The position numbers and the translations under genes were made by a program. Under the pieces are notes generated by a model, which ran no database searches, had not been told where the DNA came from, and saw nothing but the letters and a program-made list of their open reading frames with translations. DNA of 14,732 bases from the NCBI GenBank assembly GCA_021647805.1, contig JAKITZ010000032.1, positions 1 through 14,732 on the forward strand. The letters are read 5' to 3'. Origin of the DNA: Robiginitomaculum sp. (GTDB lineage Bacteria > Pseudomonadota > Alphaproteobacteria > Caulobacterales > Maricaulaceae). Below are positions 1 through 7,900 of this stretch, piece by piece. Position 1 is the stretch's first letter; every line of letters begins with the position of its first letter.

Positions 1-1442
1 TTTTTCAAGGTTCGAGAAAAAGTCTCCGGAGTCATATCAAGATATGAAGCTATTAGCGATTTATCGTACGGGAGCTGAATGCACGTGGCATTTTCACTGC
101 TTTCATTAAGGCCAAGTTTCAACAAGAACCAGCCAACTCGTTCACTGGCTTTTCTAAGCCTAGAGTGTTCTATTTGCTGGATCAGGTTTTGCGAACGCAT
201 GGATAAGCTGCCAACCATGTTTAAGGCAAAAGCACTATTTTCTTTTAGAACTTGCCGCACGACCGGTGCAGGTAGTGATAATAAAATGCTGTCTTCAACG
301 CATTGGGCGCTGGCCGCCGATGGAATGTCAAGAAAGACTGATGCTTCCATGATGCTATCGCCAGCGCAGAGCATTTGCAAAACAGCTTCTTCGCCGGTCT
401 CAGTTCCTTTGAAGAGCTTAACCCAGCCGAACAGGATCAAATACATCCGTGAGAGTGGTTCAGATTGCAAAAACAGTAATTTTCCTTTTTCGACTTCTCG
501 AATATCTGCGTATGATAACAAGGAAGAAAGTTCTTCGTCTTGTAGTTTAGCAAATGCCGGTAAGGCTTGAATAAGAGGTAAGTATTTTTCCAACTGTTTT
601 GATTTTGCCGAAAAAGAAAGCGGGGTTTTAAGCTTGTCTGATTGGGTTGTGCAAATACTTTTGGCTAGAGATACTTCGACCACTTTTAATCGTTCAATTT
701 TGCTGGTTAACAACATAAACCATGTGATTGGCGATATTGCTTCTAGGTCTTGCACATTATCTGGTCGCTCAAGCATTTTATGCAATTCATCGACACATAG
801 CATGGAATAACCCGAAGTTATTCTTTCTAATAAATCGCGGGATTCTTCTGAAGCCAAAGATAAAAAAGATCGTTTATATGAATTTTGTTCTTCGATCATG
901 GTTAGCATGCGTTCGCAAAATTCTCGATTGCGGAATATATCGCTAAAAAATCCATGCGTTCCCCAAGCCCGCTCCCTGCCTACACGTTCTTTCCATTGTA
1001 AAAGGTTGGAATAAGTGGTGACCTCGCTGGTATCTTTTTTTGAAGAATGCAGCGCAACTTCAACTTGAATGTCAAGTGTTCGGCTTATCAGCGTATATGT
1101 GTAATGATTAATCGCTCTGGCAAAGTTGATGTTAAATTCTTTGATAGATTGTCTGTGAGTAGTCAATCTATCGGTGTCGTCCAATATTCCTTGAATTTTC
1201 TTGATAATTACAGAATTCGGAAAAACGCCCAGTTTAGAAGTGAAAATTTGCTGTTTTAGTTCTTTTGCAGCATTGGTAGTTCTTTCGCACTGCTCATGCC
1301 ATTCATTATTGAACAACTCCCCCTCACTGTCCAAAAAAAGCGCGGTACAGCCACGTTCTAATTGTAACTGGTGTGCTAAGTTCCCCAACATTTCCAAAGT
1401 AGAGGATAGCTTTGGTAAAGAATCTAGTTGTTGATTGTTCAT
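1..1442 (-). CDS. NIT-domain / Crp-Fnr family transcriptional regulator (3' end cut by window edge)
   Basis: This open frame runs from ATG at 1442 leftward off the window, giving 480 residues with no internal stop. An in-frame TAA lies 12 bases upstream of the ATG, which limits the start; no clear ribosome binding site is seen. Residues about 15-255 resemble the NIT nitrate/nitrite-sensing helical domain: an ERG motif at 29-31 and a KERVGRERAWGTHGFF block at 151-166, both characteristic positions in NIT proteins such as NasR. Residues about 295-400 form a Crp/Fnr effector-domain fold (AGDSIMEASVFLDIP, 360-374) without the Arg-Ser/Thr phosphate-binding pair of cAMP receptors. Residues about 428-480 are a Crp-type helix-turn-helix, ending in MTPETFSRTLK with the E-xx-SR pattern of FNR/DNR recognition helices. 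There is no N-terminal FNR cysteine cluster. Perhaps 20-30 residues are missing. It is divergent from the nar genes, so nitrate-responsive control of them is the natural inference. The domain reading is by eye. Confidence 0.85.
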   Translation of the reverse strand, partial: MNNQQLDSLPKLSSTLEMLGNLAHQLQLERGCTALFLDSEGELFNNEWHEQCERTTNAAKELKQQIFTSKLGVFPNSVIIKKIQGILDDTDRLTTHRQSIKEFNINFARAINHYTYTLISRTLDIQVEVALHSSKKDTSEVTTYSNLLQWKERVGRERAWGTHGFFSDIFRNREFCERMLTMIEEQNSYKRSFLSLASEESRDLLERITSGYSMLCVDELHKMLERPDNVQDLEAISPITWFMLLTSKIERLKVVEVSLAKSICTTQSDKLKTPLSFSAKSKQLEKYLPLIQALPAFAKLQDEELSSLLSYADIREVEKGKLLFLQSEPLSRMYLILFGWVKLFKGTETGEEAVLQMLCAGDSIMEASVFLDIPSAASAQCVEDSILLSLPAPVVRQVLKENSAFALNMVGSLSMRSQNLIQQIEHSRLRKASERVGWFLLKLGLNESSENATCIQLPYDKSLIASYLDMTPETFSRTLK

Positions 1443-1516
1443 TTGATATATTTAGCTGTTTGTTTTAACTTCGGCTAGAATTATTATTTTCCAATAGGTG
1501 CGACAAATGTGAAAAT

Positions 1517-1530
1517 TTGACCTAGGTCAA
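1517..1530 (+). promoter_or_regulatory. FNR/DNR-type operator upstream of narK1
   Basis: The sequence TTGAC-CTAG-GTCAA is a perfect 14-base palindrome, one base per half-site away from the FNR consensus TTGAT-N4-ATCAA. Its centre (1523.5) lies 27.5 bases before a TATAGA -10 candidate at 1551-1556. That is close to class II activator geometry for a transcript starting near 1563. It sits between the divergent regulator gene and narK1, so it could also control the regulator, whose ATG is 75 bases away. Which Crp/Fnr protein binds it cannot be read from sequence. Confidence 0.8.
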
Positions 1531-1588
1531 CCCTGCATCGCAGAATTACCTATAGAAATGATGCGAATCGAGATGTCGATTTGTTATT

Positions 1589-1595
1589 AGGAGGG
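1589..1595 (+). promoter_or_regulatory. Strong ribosome binding site of narK1
   Basis: AGGAGGG lies 7 bases before the ATG at 1603. This near-ideal Shine-Dalgarno sequence fixes the transporter start and contrasts with the absence of one before the divergent regulator. Confidence 0.75.
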
Positions 1596-1602
1596 CTTCG
1601 CA

Positions 1603-3084
1603 ATGGAACTACAAAATAAGGCCACAAGACTTTGGGGCGATTTTTTACAAGTAGATAAGGTACAGATTAGAACATTCCACGTTACTTGGTTTACATTCTT
1701 TTTGTGTTTCTTTGCTTGGTTTGGTATTGCGCCTTTAATGGTGGTTGTGCGCGAAGAACTTAGCCTGACCAAAGAGCAGGTCGGTTGGACAATTATTGGC
1801 GCGGTATCCGCAACCGTTTTTGCCCGAATATTGATCGGTTATTTTTGTGACCGATACGGGCCAAGATTAACTTATACTTGGTTGCTAATTCTTGCCTCTT
1901 TCCCAGTCATGGGTATTGGCTTTGCTCATGATTTTACCACTTTTCTGGTTTTTAGAATTTTGATTGGTGTCATTGGTGCTTCATTTGTTATTACCCAATA
2001 CCATACAATAAATATGTTCGCGCCAAATGTAGTTGGTCAGGCTCAGGCAACCAGTGCTGGTTGGGGTAATCTTGGTGGTGGTGTCACGCAATTTATTATG
2101 CCTATGATTTTCTCGGTTTTTGTAATCGGGTTTGGCGTTAATGAAGCCTTTGGTTGGCGCGCCTCGATGGTGGTGGCTGGCATGGCAATTTTTGTCATGG
2201 GCTTTGTGTATTTTTTCTTCACACAAGACGCACCGGACGGCAGTTACAAGGAATTACGCGCCCAAGGAAAAATGCCGCCTGCCGGTCAAGCCAAAGGTAA
2301 TTTTGCCGAAGCTCTCAAAGATTACCGAGTTTGGTTGTTGTTCTTTATATATGCGGCATGTTTTGGTATTGAGCTAACGATTTTGGGCACGCTGGCCATG
2401 TATATGTTTGATTATTTTGGCCTAAGCTTGGTGACAGCGGGTCTGGTGGCGGCAAGTTTTGGTTTGATGAACTTGTTTGCCAGAACCCTAGGCGGTATTT
2501 TTGGCGATAACTGCGCCTCGCTGTGGGGGCTGAAAGGCCGCGCCACATGGCTGTTTATTGTCTTGTTCATCGAAGGGCTAGCCTTGATGCTGTTCTCACA
2601 AATGAATGTGTTGTTTTTGGCAATTCCGACCTTATTGCTATTTTCACTGTTTGTGCAAATGTCGGAAGGTGCGACTTTCTCGGTTGTTCCGTTTATTTCC
2701 AAAAAATCATTAGGTGCAGTCGCAGGCGTTGTTGGAGCAGGTGGCAATGTCGGTGCTGTAACTTTTGGCTTCTTGTTTAAGGGAGATATTAGTTGGGATA
2801 CTGCCTATCTTATTCTGGGAGCTTTTGTCGTGGTCGCATCTTTCTCGGCTCTTCTCATCCGCTTTAGCAAAAAAGACGAGCTTGAGGCCGAGCAGCGCTT
2901 CGACAGTGGCTACACCCAGCACAGAAAAGAAGCTGCGCGCAAGCATCTTGAAGTTTTGGGTATGAGTGCCGAGGAAATTGATAATGTTAAAGTCTTCGGT
3001 AGCCGCAAAGCCTATGCCTATAAGCGTCTCGAAACACTGGGAGTCTATATGGGTGATGTGAAATTACGAAAAGACGATGACTAG
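1603..3084 (+). CDS. narK1: MFS nitrate transporter, NarK1/NasA type
   Basis: This 493-residue polytopic inner-membrane protein has the nitrate/nitrite porter pattern of the major facilitator superfamily. The first nitrate signature includes GWGNLGGGVTQFIMP (153-167), with the GGG form typical of the NarK1/NRT2/NasA branch. A second glycine-rich signature is at about 356-386 (GATFSVVPFISKK, then GVVGAGGNVGAV). Arg75 in the second helix and Arg294 in the eighth match the substrate-binding arginine pair of E. coli NarK. By family, NarK1 types are thought to be nitrate/proton symporters. The protein carries a charged cytosolic tail of about 70 residues (422-493) that is longer than in short family members. 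It is first in the nar cluster, with an FNR-like box and strong ribosome binding site upstream, and is separated from narK2 by a hairpin and a second promoter. NarK1 rather than NarK2 is assigned by motif reading only. Confidence 0.93.
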   Translation: MELQNKATRLWGDFLQVDKVQIRTFHVTWFTFFLCFFAWFGIAPLMVVVREELSLTKEQVGWTIIGAVSATVFARILIGYFCDRYGPRLTYTWLLILASFPVMGIGFAHDFTTFLVFRILIGVIGASFVITQYHTINMFAPNVVGQAQATSAGWGNLGGGVTQFIMPMIFSVFVIGFGVNEAFGWRASMVVAGMAIFVMGFVYFFFTQDAPDGSYKELRAQGKMPPAGQAKGNFAEALKDYRVWLLFFIYAACFGIELTILGTLAMYMFDYFGLSLVTAGLVAASFGLMNLFARTLGGIFGDNCASLWGLKGRATWLFIVLFIEGLALMLFSQMNVLFLAIPTLLLFSLFVQMSEGATFSVVPFISKKSLGAVAGVVGAGGNVGAVTFGFLFKGDISWDTAYLILGAFVVVASFSALLIRFSKKDELEAEQRFDSGYTQHRKEAARKHLEVLGMSAEEIDNVKVFGSRKAYAYKRLETLGVYMGDVKLRKDDD

Positions 3085-3104
3085 GTTCTGAAATAGAATA
3101 ACTG

Positions 3105-3130
3105 GCAACGGGGCTGGCTCCCGTTGCTTC
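3105..3130 (+). terminator. Hairpin after narK1, possible weak terminator
   Basis: GCAACGGG (3105-3112) and CCCGTTGC (3120-3127) form a perfect 8-base-pair stem around a 7-base loop, 20 bases after the narK1 stop. Only a poor T-run (TTCACTTC) follows. It may therefore be a leaky terminator or an mRNA-stabilising end. Some read-through into narK2 is likely. Confidence 0.5.
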
Positions 3131-3167
3131 ACTTCAGCAGAGGCTTGTCGGCAATAAAATACCGTTT

Positions 3168-3181
3168 TTGATCTAAATCAA
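3168..3181 (+). promoter_or_regulatory. Perfect FNR-type operator upstream of narK2-narGHJI
   Basis: TTGAT-CTAA-ATCAA matches the FNR consensus in all ten specified positions. Its centre (3174.5) is 29.5 bases before TAATTT at 3204-3209, exactly the spacing of a class II FNR promoter with a start near 3216. This gives narK2 and probably the whole narGHJI operon an anaerobically activated promoter separate from that of narK1. Confidence 0.88.
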
Positions 3182-3266
3182 ATTCACAGCTTAAAGTGTT
3201 GGGTAATTTAATGTCGGCTTTTGGAAGCCTTGGAACTGATCCAATTTAAATAGATAAGGAGCTGTC

Positions 3267-4874
3267 ATGGCTAAAGATATTCAAAACTGGGATCCTGAAA
3301 ACGAAAAAGAGTGGGAGGCTACGGGAAAAGCAATAGCCAACCGCAATTTATGGATTTCAATACCCGCGCTTTTATGTGGTTTTGCAGTCTGGCTGTATTG
3401 GGGTATTATTACCGTACAGATGATCAATTTAGGTTATGATTTTGAAAAATCGCAATTGTTCACATTGGCGGCGATTGCTGGTTTAACCGGCGCGACATTA
3501 CGCATTCCATCGACTTTCTTTATTCGTCTTGCTGGTGGTCGTAACACCATATTTTTAACAACAGCTTTGCTGATAATTCCGGCACTTGGTACGGGTATAT
3601 TGTTACAAAACCCTGATACCCCACTTTGGCAGTTCCAACTTATGGCACTGCTGTCTGGTATTGGTGGCGGTAATTTCTCGGCCTCAATGTCTAACATCTC
3701 TTTCTTCTTTCCGAAGAAAGTCCAAGGTTACTCGCTGGGTATGAATGCCGGCTTGGGTAATTTTGGTGTGACCACCATGCAAATACTCATTCCGTTGGTT
3801 ATGACTGTTGGCATGTTTGGCGGCACTGCTCTTACCCTTAAAACTACATCAGGCACGCTGATCGGCAAAATTGCTGCCGGCACAGACACTTATTTACACA
3901 ATGCCGGGTTTATCTGGGTTGCCATTTTGATCCCGATCGTTATTGCCGTTTGGGTTGGTATGAACAATATCAAGGCTGATCATGTTTCGCCTAATATAAA
4001 AAGCCCATTTGGCGCATTTGCTAAGATATTAGGAATGTTGGCTATTGGTTTTGCGACAGCAACATTTGGTTTGTGGTTGATGTTGCCGGCTGATGTTGGT
4101 GGTTCTGGATTTATGATCTCAAAATGGCTTGTTCTGCCGATTGTGGTTGTTCTGACCGTATTCGCCTTACGCATGATACCTGGTACCATTGGGCAAAGCC
4201 TGAAGCACCAGTATCAAATTTTCAATAATAAACACACATGGGCGATGACTGTTATTTACACCATGACCTTTGGTTCATTCATTGGTTATGCGGTGGCATT
4301 TGGTTTAGCGATCAAGGTTATCTTTGGCTTTTCACATGTAATGGTTGATGGGGTGATGATGCATAACATTCCCAACCCTGATGGCCCATCTGCTCTGATG
4401 TTTGCTTGGACAGGACCGTTTATTGGCGCATTGATTAGGCCTCTCGGCGGAATGGTTGCTGATAAAATCGGTGGTGCAAAAGTTACTCAAATCATTTCGG
4501 TGATAATGGTGGCGTCTGCTCTTGGTGTCGCTTACTTCATGAAGCAAGCTTATGCCTCGGCAACTCCGCAGGATTATTTTGTACCGTTTCTGATCTTGTT
4601 CCTGATTCTATTTGCCGCCACTGGAATTGGTAATGGTTCCACTTTTAAGACCATTGCTGTGGTGTTCAACAAAGAACAGGCTGGGCCGGTATTGGGCTGG
4701 ACAGCGGCGATCGGGGCTTATGGTGCTTTCATTATTCCAAAGGTGTTTGGCGAGCAGATCAAAGCAACCACACCTGAATATGCGCTGTATGGTTTTGCTG
4801 CATTTTACGTAGTTTGTATTATTATTAACTGGTGGTTTTACCTACGTAAGAATGCCTATGTAAAAAATCCGTAA
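3267..4874 (+). CDS. narK2: MFS nitrate/nitrite transporter, NarK2 (E. coli NarK) type
   Basis: This 535-residue inner-membrane protein belongs to the NarK branch of nitrate/nitrite porters, which exchange nitrate for nitrite. The N-terminus has the family lead-in WDPENEKEWEATG and IANRNLWISIP. Nitrate signature one spans about 135-167 (FSASMSNISFFFPKK, then GMNAGLGNFGV) and signature two about 453-467 (GIGNGSTFKTIAVVF). The substrate arginines are Arg79 (TLRIP) and Arg391 (GALIRPLGG). The protein is longer than E. coli NarK (463 residues). The excess is mostly central: a loop near 186-210 and two extra hydrophobic segments at about 248-275 and 284-306, which suggests a 14-helix topology. An AAGGAG ribosome binding site (3256-3261) precedes the ATG. 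narG follows after 75 bases with no terminator of usual type, so co-transcription with narGHJI is likely. Confidence 0.95.
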   Translation: MAKDIQNWDPENEKEWEATGKAIANRNLWISIPALLCGFAVWLYWGIITVQMINLGYDFEKSQLFTLAAIAGLTGATLRIPSTFFIRLAGGRNTIFLTTALLIIPALGTGILLQNPDTPLWQFQLMALLSGIGGGNFSASMSNISFFFPKKVQGYSLGMNAGLGNFGVTTMQILIPLVMTVGMFGGTALTLKTTSGTLIGKIAAGTDTYLHNAGFIWVAILIPIVIAVWVGMNNIKADHVSPNIKSPFGAFAKILGMLAIGFATATFGLWLMLPADVGGSGFMISKWLVLPIVVVLTVFALRMIPGTIGQSLKHQYQIFNNKHTWAMTVIYTMTFGSFIGYAVAFGLAIKVIFGFSHVMVDGVMMHNIPNPDGPSALMFAWTGPFIGALIRPLGGMVADKIGGAKVTQIISVIMVASALGVAYFMKQAYASATPQDYFVPFLILFLILFAATGIGNGSTFKTIAVVFNKEQAGPVLGWTAAIGAYGAFIIPKVFGEQIKATTPEYALYGFAAFYVVCIIINWWFYLRKNAYVKNP

Positions 4875-4880
4875 CTATTA

Positions 4881-4911
4881 TTTGTGGCGGGTTGTTATGG
4901 CTCGCCGCAAA
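4881..4911 (+). other. Intercistronic hairpin between narK2 and narG
   Basis: TTTGTGGCGGG (4881-4891) pairs with the complementary arm 4901-4911 to give an 11-base-pair stem with two G-U pairs and a 9-base loop. It starts six bases after the narK2 stop. No T-run follows, so a classical terminator is unlikely. A processing or stability element that sets transporter versus reductase levels fits better. This is inference. Confidence 0.5.
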
Positions 4912-4949
4912 CTAACTTGATACTTAATTTTATTAAAAGGGCCGTTTTC

Positions 4950-7900
4950 ATGAGCAATTTTATTGACCGTCTGACTTATTTCGCTAAGGCAAAAGAAAAA
5001 TTTTCCAACGGCCATGGTATAACTACTGGTGAAAGCCGTGATTGGGAAAAGGCATATCGTGGCCGATGGGCGCACGACAAAGTCGTCCGTTCAACTCATG
5101 GTGTGAATTGTACCGGTTCGTGCAGTTGGAAAATTTATGTCAAAAATGGCTTGGTAACTTGGGAAACCCAGCAAACCGATTACCCGCGTACTCGTCCCGA
5201 TTTGCCAAATCACGAACCACGCGGTTGCGCCAGAGGTGCTAGTTATTCGTGGTATTTGTATTCAGCAGCTAGGTTAAAGTTCCCTTTGATCCGTTCGCGG
5301 CTGTTAAAATCGTTTCGTAAGGCTAAAGCTGAATTGAACGATCCAGTTCTGGCATGGGGAAGCATTGTTTCTGATCCTGTTAAAGCAAATGATTACAAGA
5401 AAATGCGCGGGCTAGGTGGATTTGTTCGCGCTAGTTGGGACGAAGTAAACGAAATAACCGCGGCGGCTAATATTTACACCACTAAAACTTTTGGTCCGGA
5501 TCGGGTATTTGGGTTTTCGCCAATTCCAGCAATGTCGATGGTTTCTTATGCTGCTGGCTCGCGTTATATGTCGCTAATGGGCGGAGTTTGCCTTAGTTTT
5601 TATGATTGGTATTGTGACCTGCCGCCATCTAGCCCACAAACTTGGGGCGAGCAAACTGATGTGCCAGAAAGTGCCGATTGGTATAATTCATCTTACATCA
5701 TCGCTTGGGGTTCTAATGTTCCGCAAACCCGTACTCCGGACGCGCATTTCTTTACCGAAGTTCGTTACAAGGGTACCAAGACGGTATCGGTTACTCCTGA
5801 TTATTCTGAAGTGGCGAAATTAACTGACTTGTGGCTTAATCCGAAGCAGGGAACGGATTCTGCTTTGGCTATGGCAATGGGGCATGTGGTATTCAAAGAG
5901 TTTCATCTTGGCCAAAAATCGGAATATTTCACCGATTATGTACGTAATTATTCTGATATGCCAATGCAGGTTTTACTGGAAAAACAGGGTGATCATTATA
6001 TTCCAACACGAAATTTGCGCGCCTCTGATTTTACCGGAAATCTTGATGTAAAAAACAATGCCGAGTGGAAGTCCGTCATATATGACGAGCATTCTAAATC
6101 GCATCGGGTTCCCAATGGAACTATTGGCTCCAGATGGGGCGAAGAAGGTAAATGGAATCTCGAGGCCAAAGATAATGTTTCCGGCGAAGATATTTGGCCG
6201 CACCTAAGTAATATCGACGATGCTGATGAAGTTCTTGATGTGGCTTTTCCATATTTTGGCAATCAGGAACATGAGAGCAAGATTTTTGCTCATACTGACC
6301 ATGATAGTATTCAAGTGCGAAAACTTCCCGCTCGTAAAGTCACCTTAAAGGGCAAAAAAGACGCCTATGTTGCTACTGTTTATGACCTAATGGCGGCGAA
6401 TTATGCGATCGACCGTGGCTTAGGCGGTGAAAATGTCGCCAAAGATTTTGATGATAATGTGCCTTATACTCCGGCATGGGCCGAGCATATCACTGGATTG
6501 TCGAGAGATAAAATAATCCAAGTTGCCAGAGAATTTGCCGATAACGCTGATAAAACCCGCGGCCGGAGCATGGTTATTTTGGGTGCGGCGATCAATCACT
6601 GGTACCACATGGACATGACCTATCGTGGAATTATAAACCTGCTGATTATGTGTGGTTGTATTGGTAAGTCTGGTGGTGGCTGGGCGCACTATGTTGGACA
6701 GGAAAAATTACGCCCGCAAACTGGTTGGTTGCCATTGGCCTTTGGGCTGGATTGGAACCGTCCGCCACGGCAAATGAACTCAACATCATTTTTCTATAAT
6801 CACTCAAACCAATGGCGTTATGAAAAACTTGGTGTTGATGAGATCTTATCGCCATTGGCTGATAGTAAAAAATGGAAAAATCATTCCCTGATCGATTGCA
6901 ATGTGCGCTCCGAGCGCATGGGTTGGCTGCCGTCTGCTCCGCAATTAGATGAAAACCCGTTAGGTTTAGCGGCAAAGGCCAAGTCGTCCGGCAAGTCTAC
7001 CAAAGATTATGTAGTTGAGAAGTTACAGTCCGGCGAGTTGGAGTTTGCGGCGCAGGATCCCGATAAGGCTGATAATTTCCCTCGCAATTTATTTGTTTGG
7101 CGTTCCAATATACTTGGTTCTTCCGGGAAAGGTCATGAATACATGTTGCGGCATCTTCTTGGTGCGCAAAATGCGATGATGAGCGATGATCTTGAAGGCA
7201 TGGGTACTGAAAAGCCCTCAGAAGTAAAATGGCATGATGAAGCACCAGAAGGTAAACTTGATCTTGTTGTGACATTGGACTTTCGTATGTCCACTACAGC
7301 AGTTTACTCAGATATTGTTTTGCCAACAGCTACTTGGTACGAGAAAAATGACCTCAATACTTCTGATATGCACCCGTTCATTCATCCGCTTAGTCGGGCT
7401 GTTGATCCGGCATGGGAAAGCCGTTCCGATTGGGATATTTTCAAAGGTTTGGCCAAAAAGTTCTCTGAGTTGTGCGTTGGGCATTTAGGTGTCGAGACCG
7501 ATCTGGTTACCGTGCCGATTTTGCACGACACCCCCGGTGAGTTAGGCCAAGCATTAGGCGTTAGCGATTGGGGTAAGGGCGAGTGCGAGCCAGTTCCGGG
7601 TAAAACCATGCCAAACTTGGTCGAGGTTGAACGTGATTACCCTAACCTTTATAAGAAGTTTACCTCGTTAGGACCGTTACTGTCCAAACTTGGAAATGGC
7701 GGCAAGGGCGTTGGCTGGAATACCGAAGCTGAAGTGGATTTGTTGGGCAAACTCAATAAGACCGTCACTGAACCCGGTGTCTCATTTGGTATGCCAAAGA
7801 TTGAAACTGACATTGATGCTTGTGAGACCGTATTGACTCTCGCACCGGAAACTAATGGCGAAGTAGCGGTTAAGGCATGGGCGGCATTGTCCAAAATTAC

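Noticed and set aside
79..570. 163-residue plus-strand open frame near the left edge
   Set aside because: It is antisense to the NIT-Crp regulator, whose minus-strand frame is continuous and shows clear domain motifs. The plus frame has no protein-like features.
4884..4949. Upstream in-frame ATG for narG
   Set aside because: The added 22 residues have no counterpart in NarG, lie over a hairpin and lack a ribosome binding site. The start at 4950 aligns with the known NarG N-terminus.
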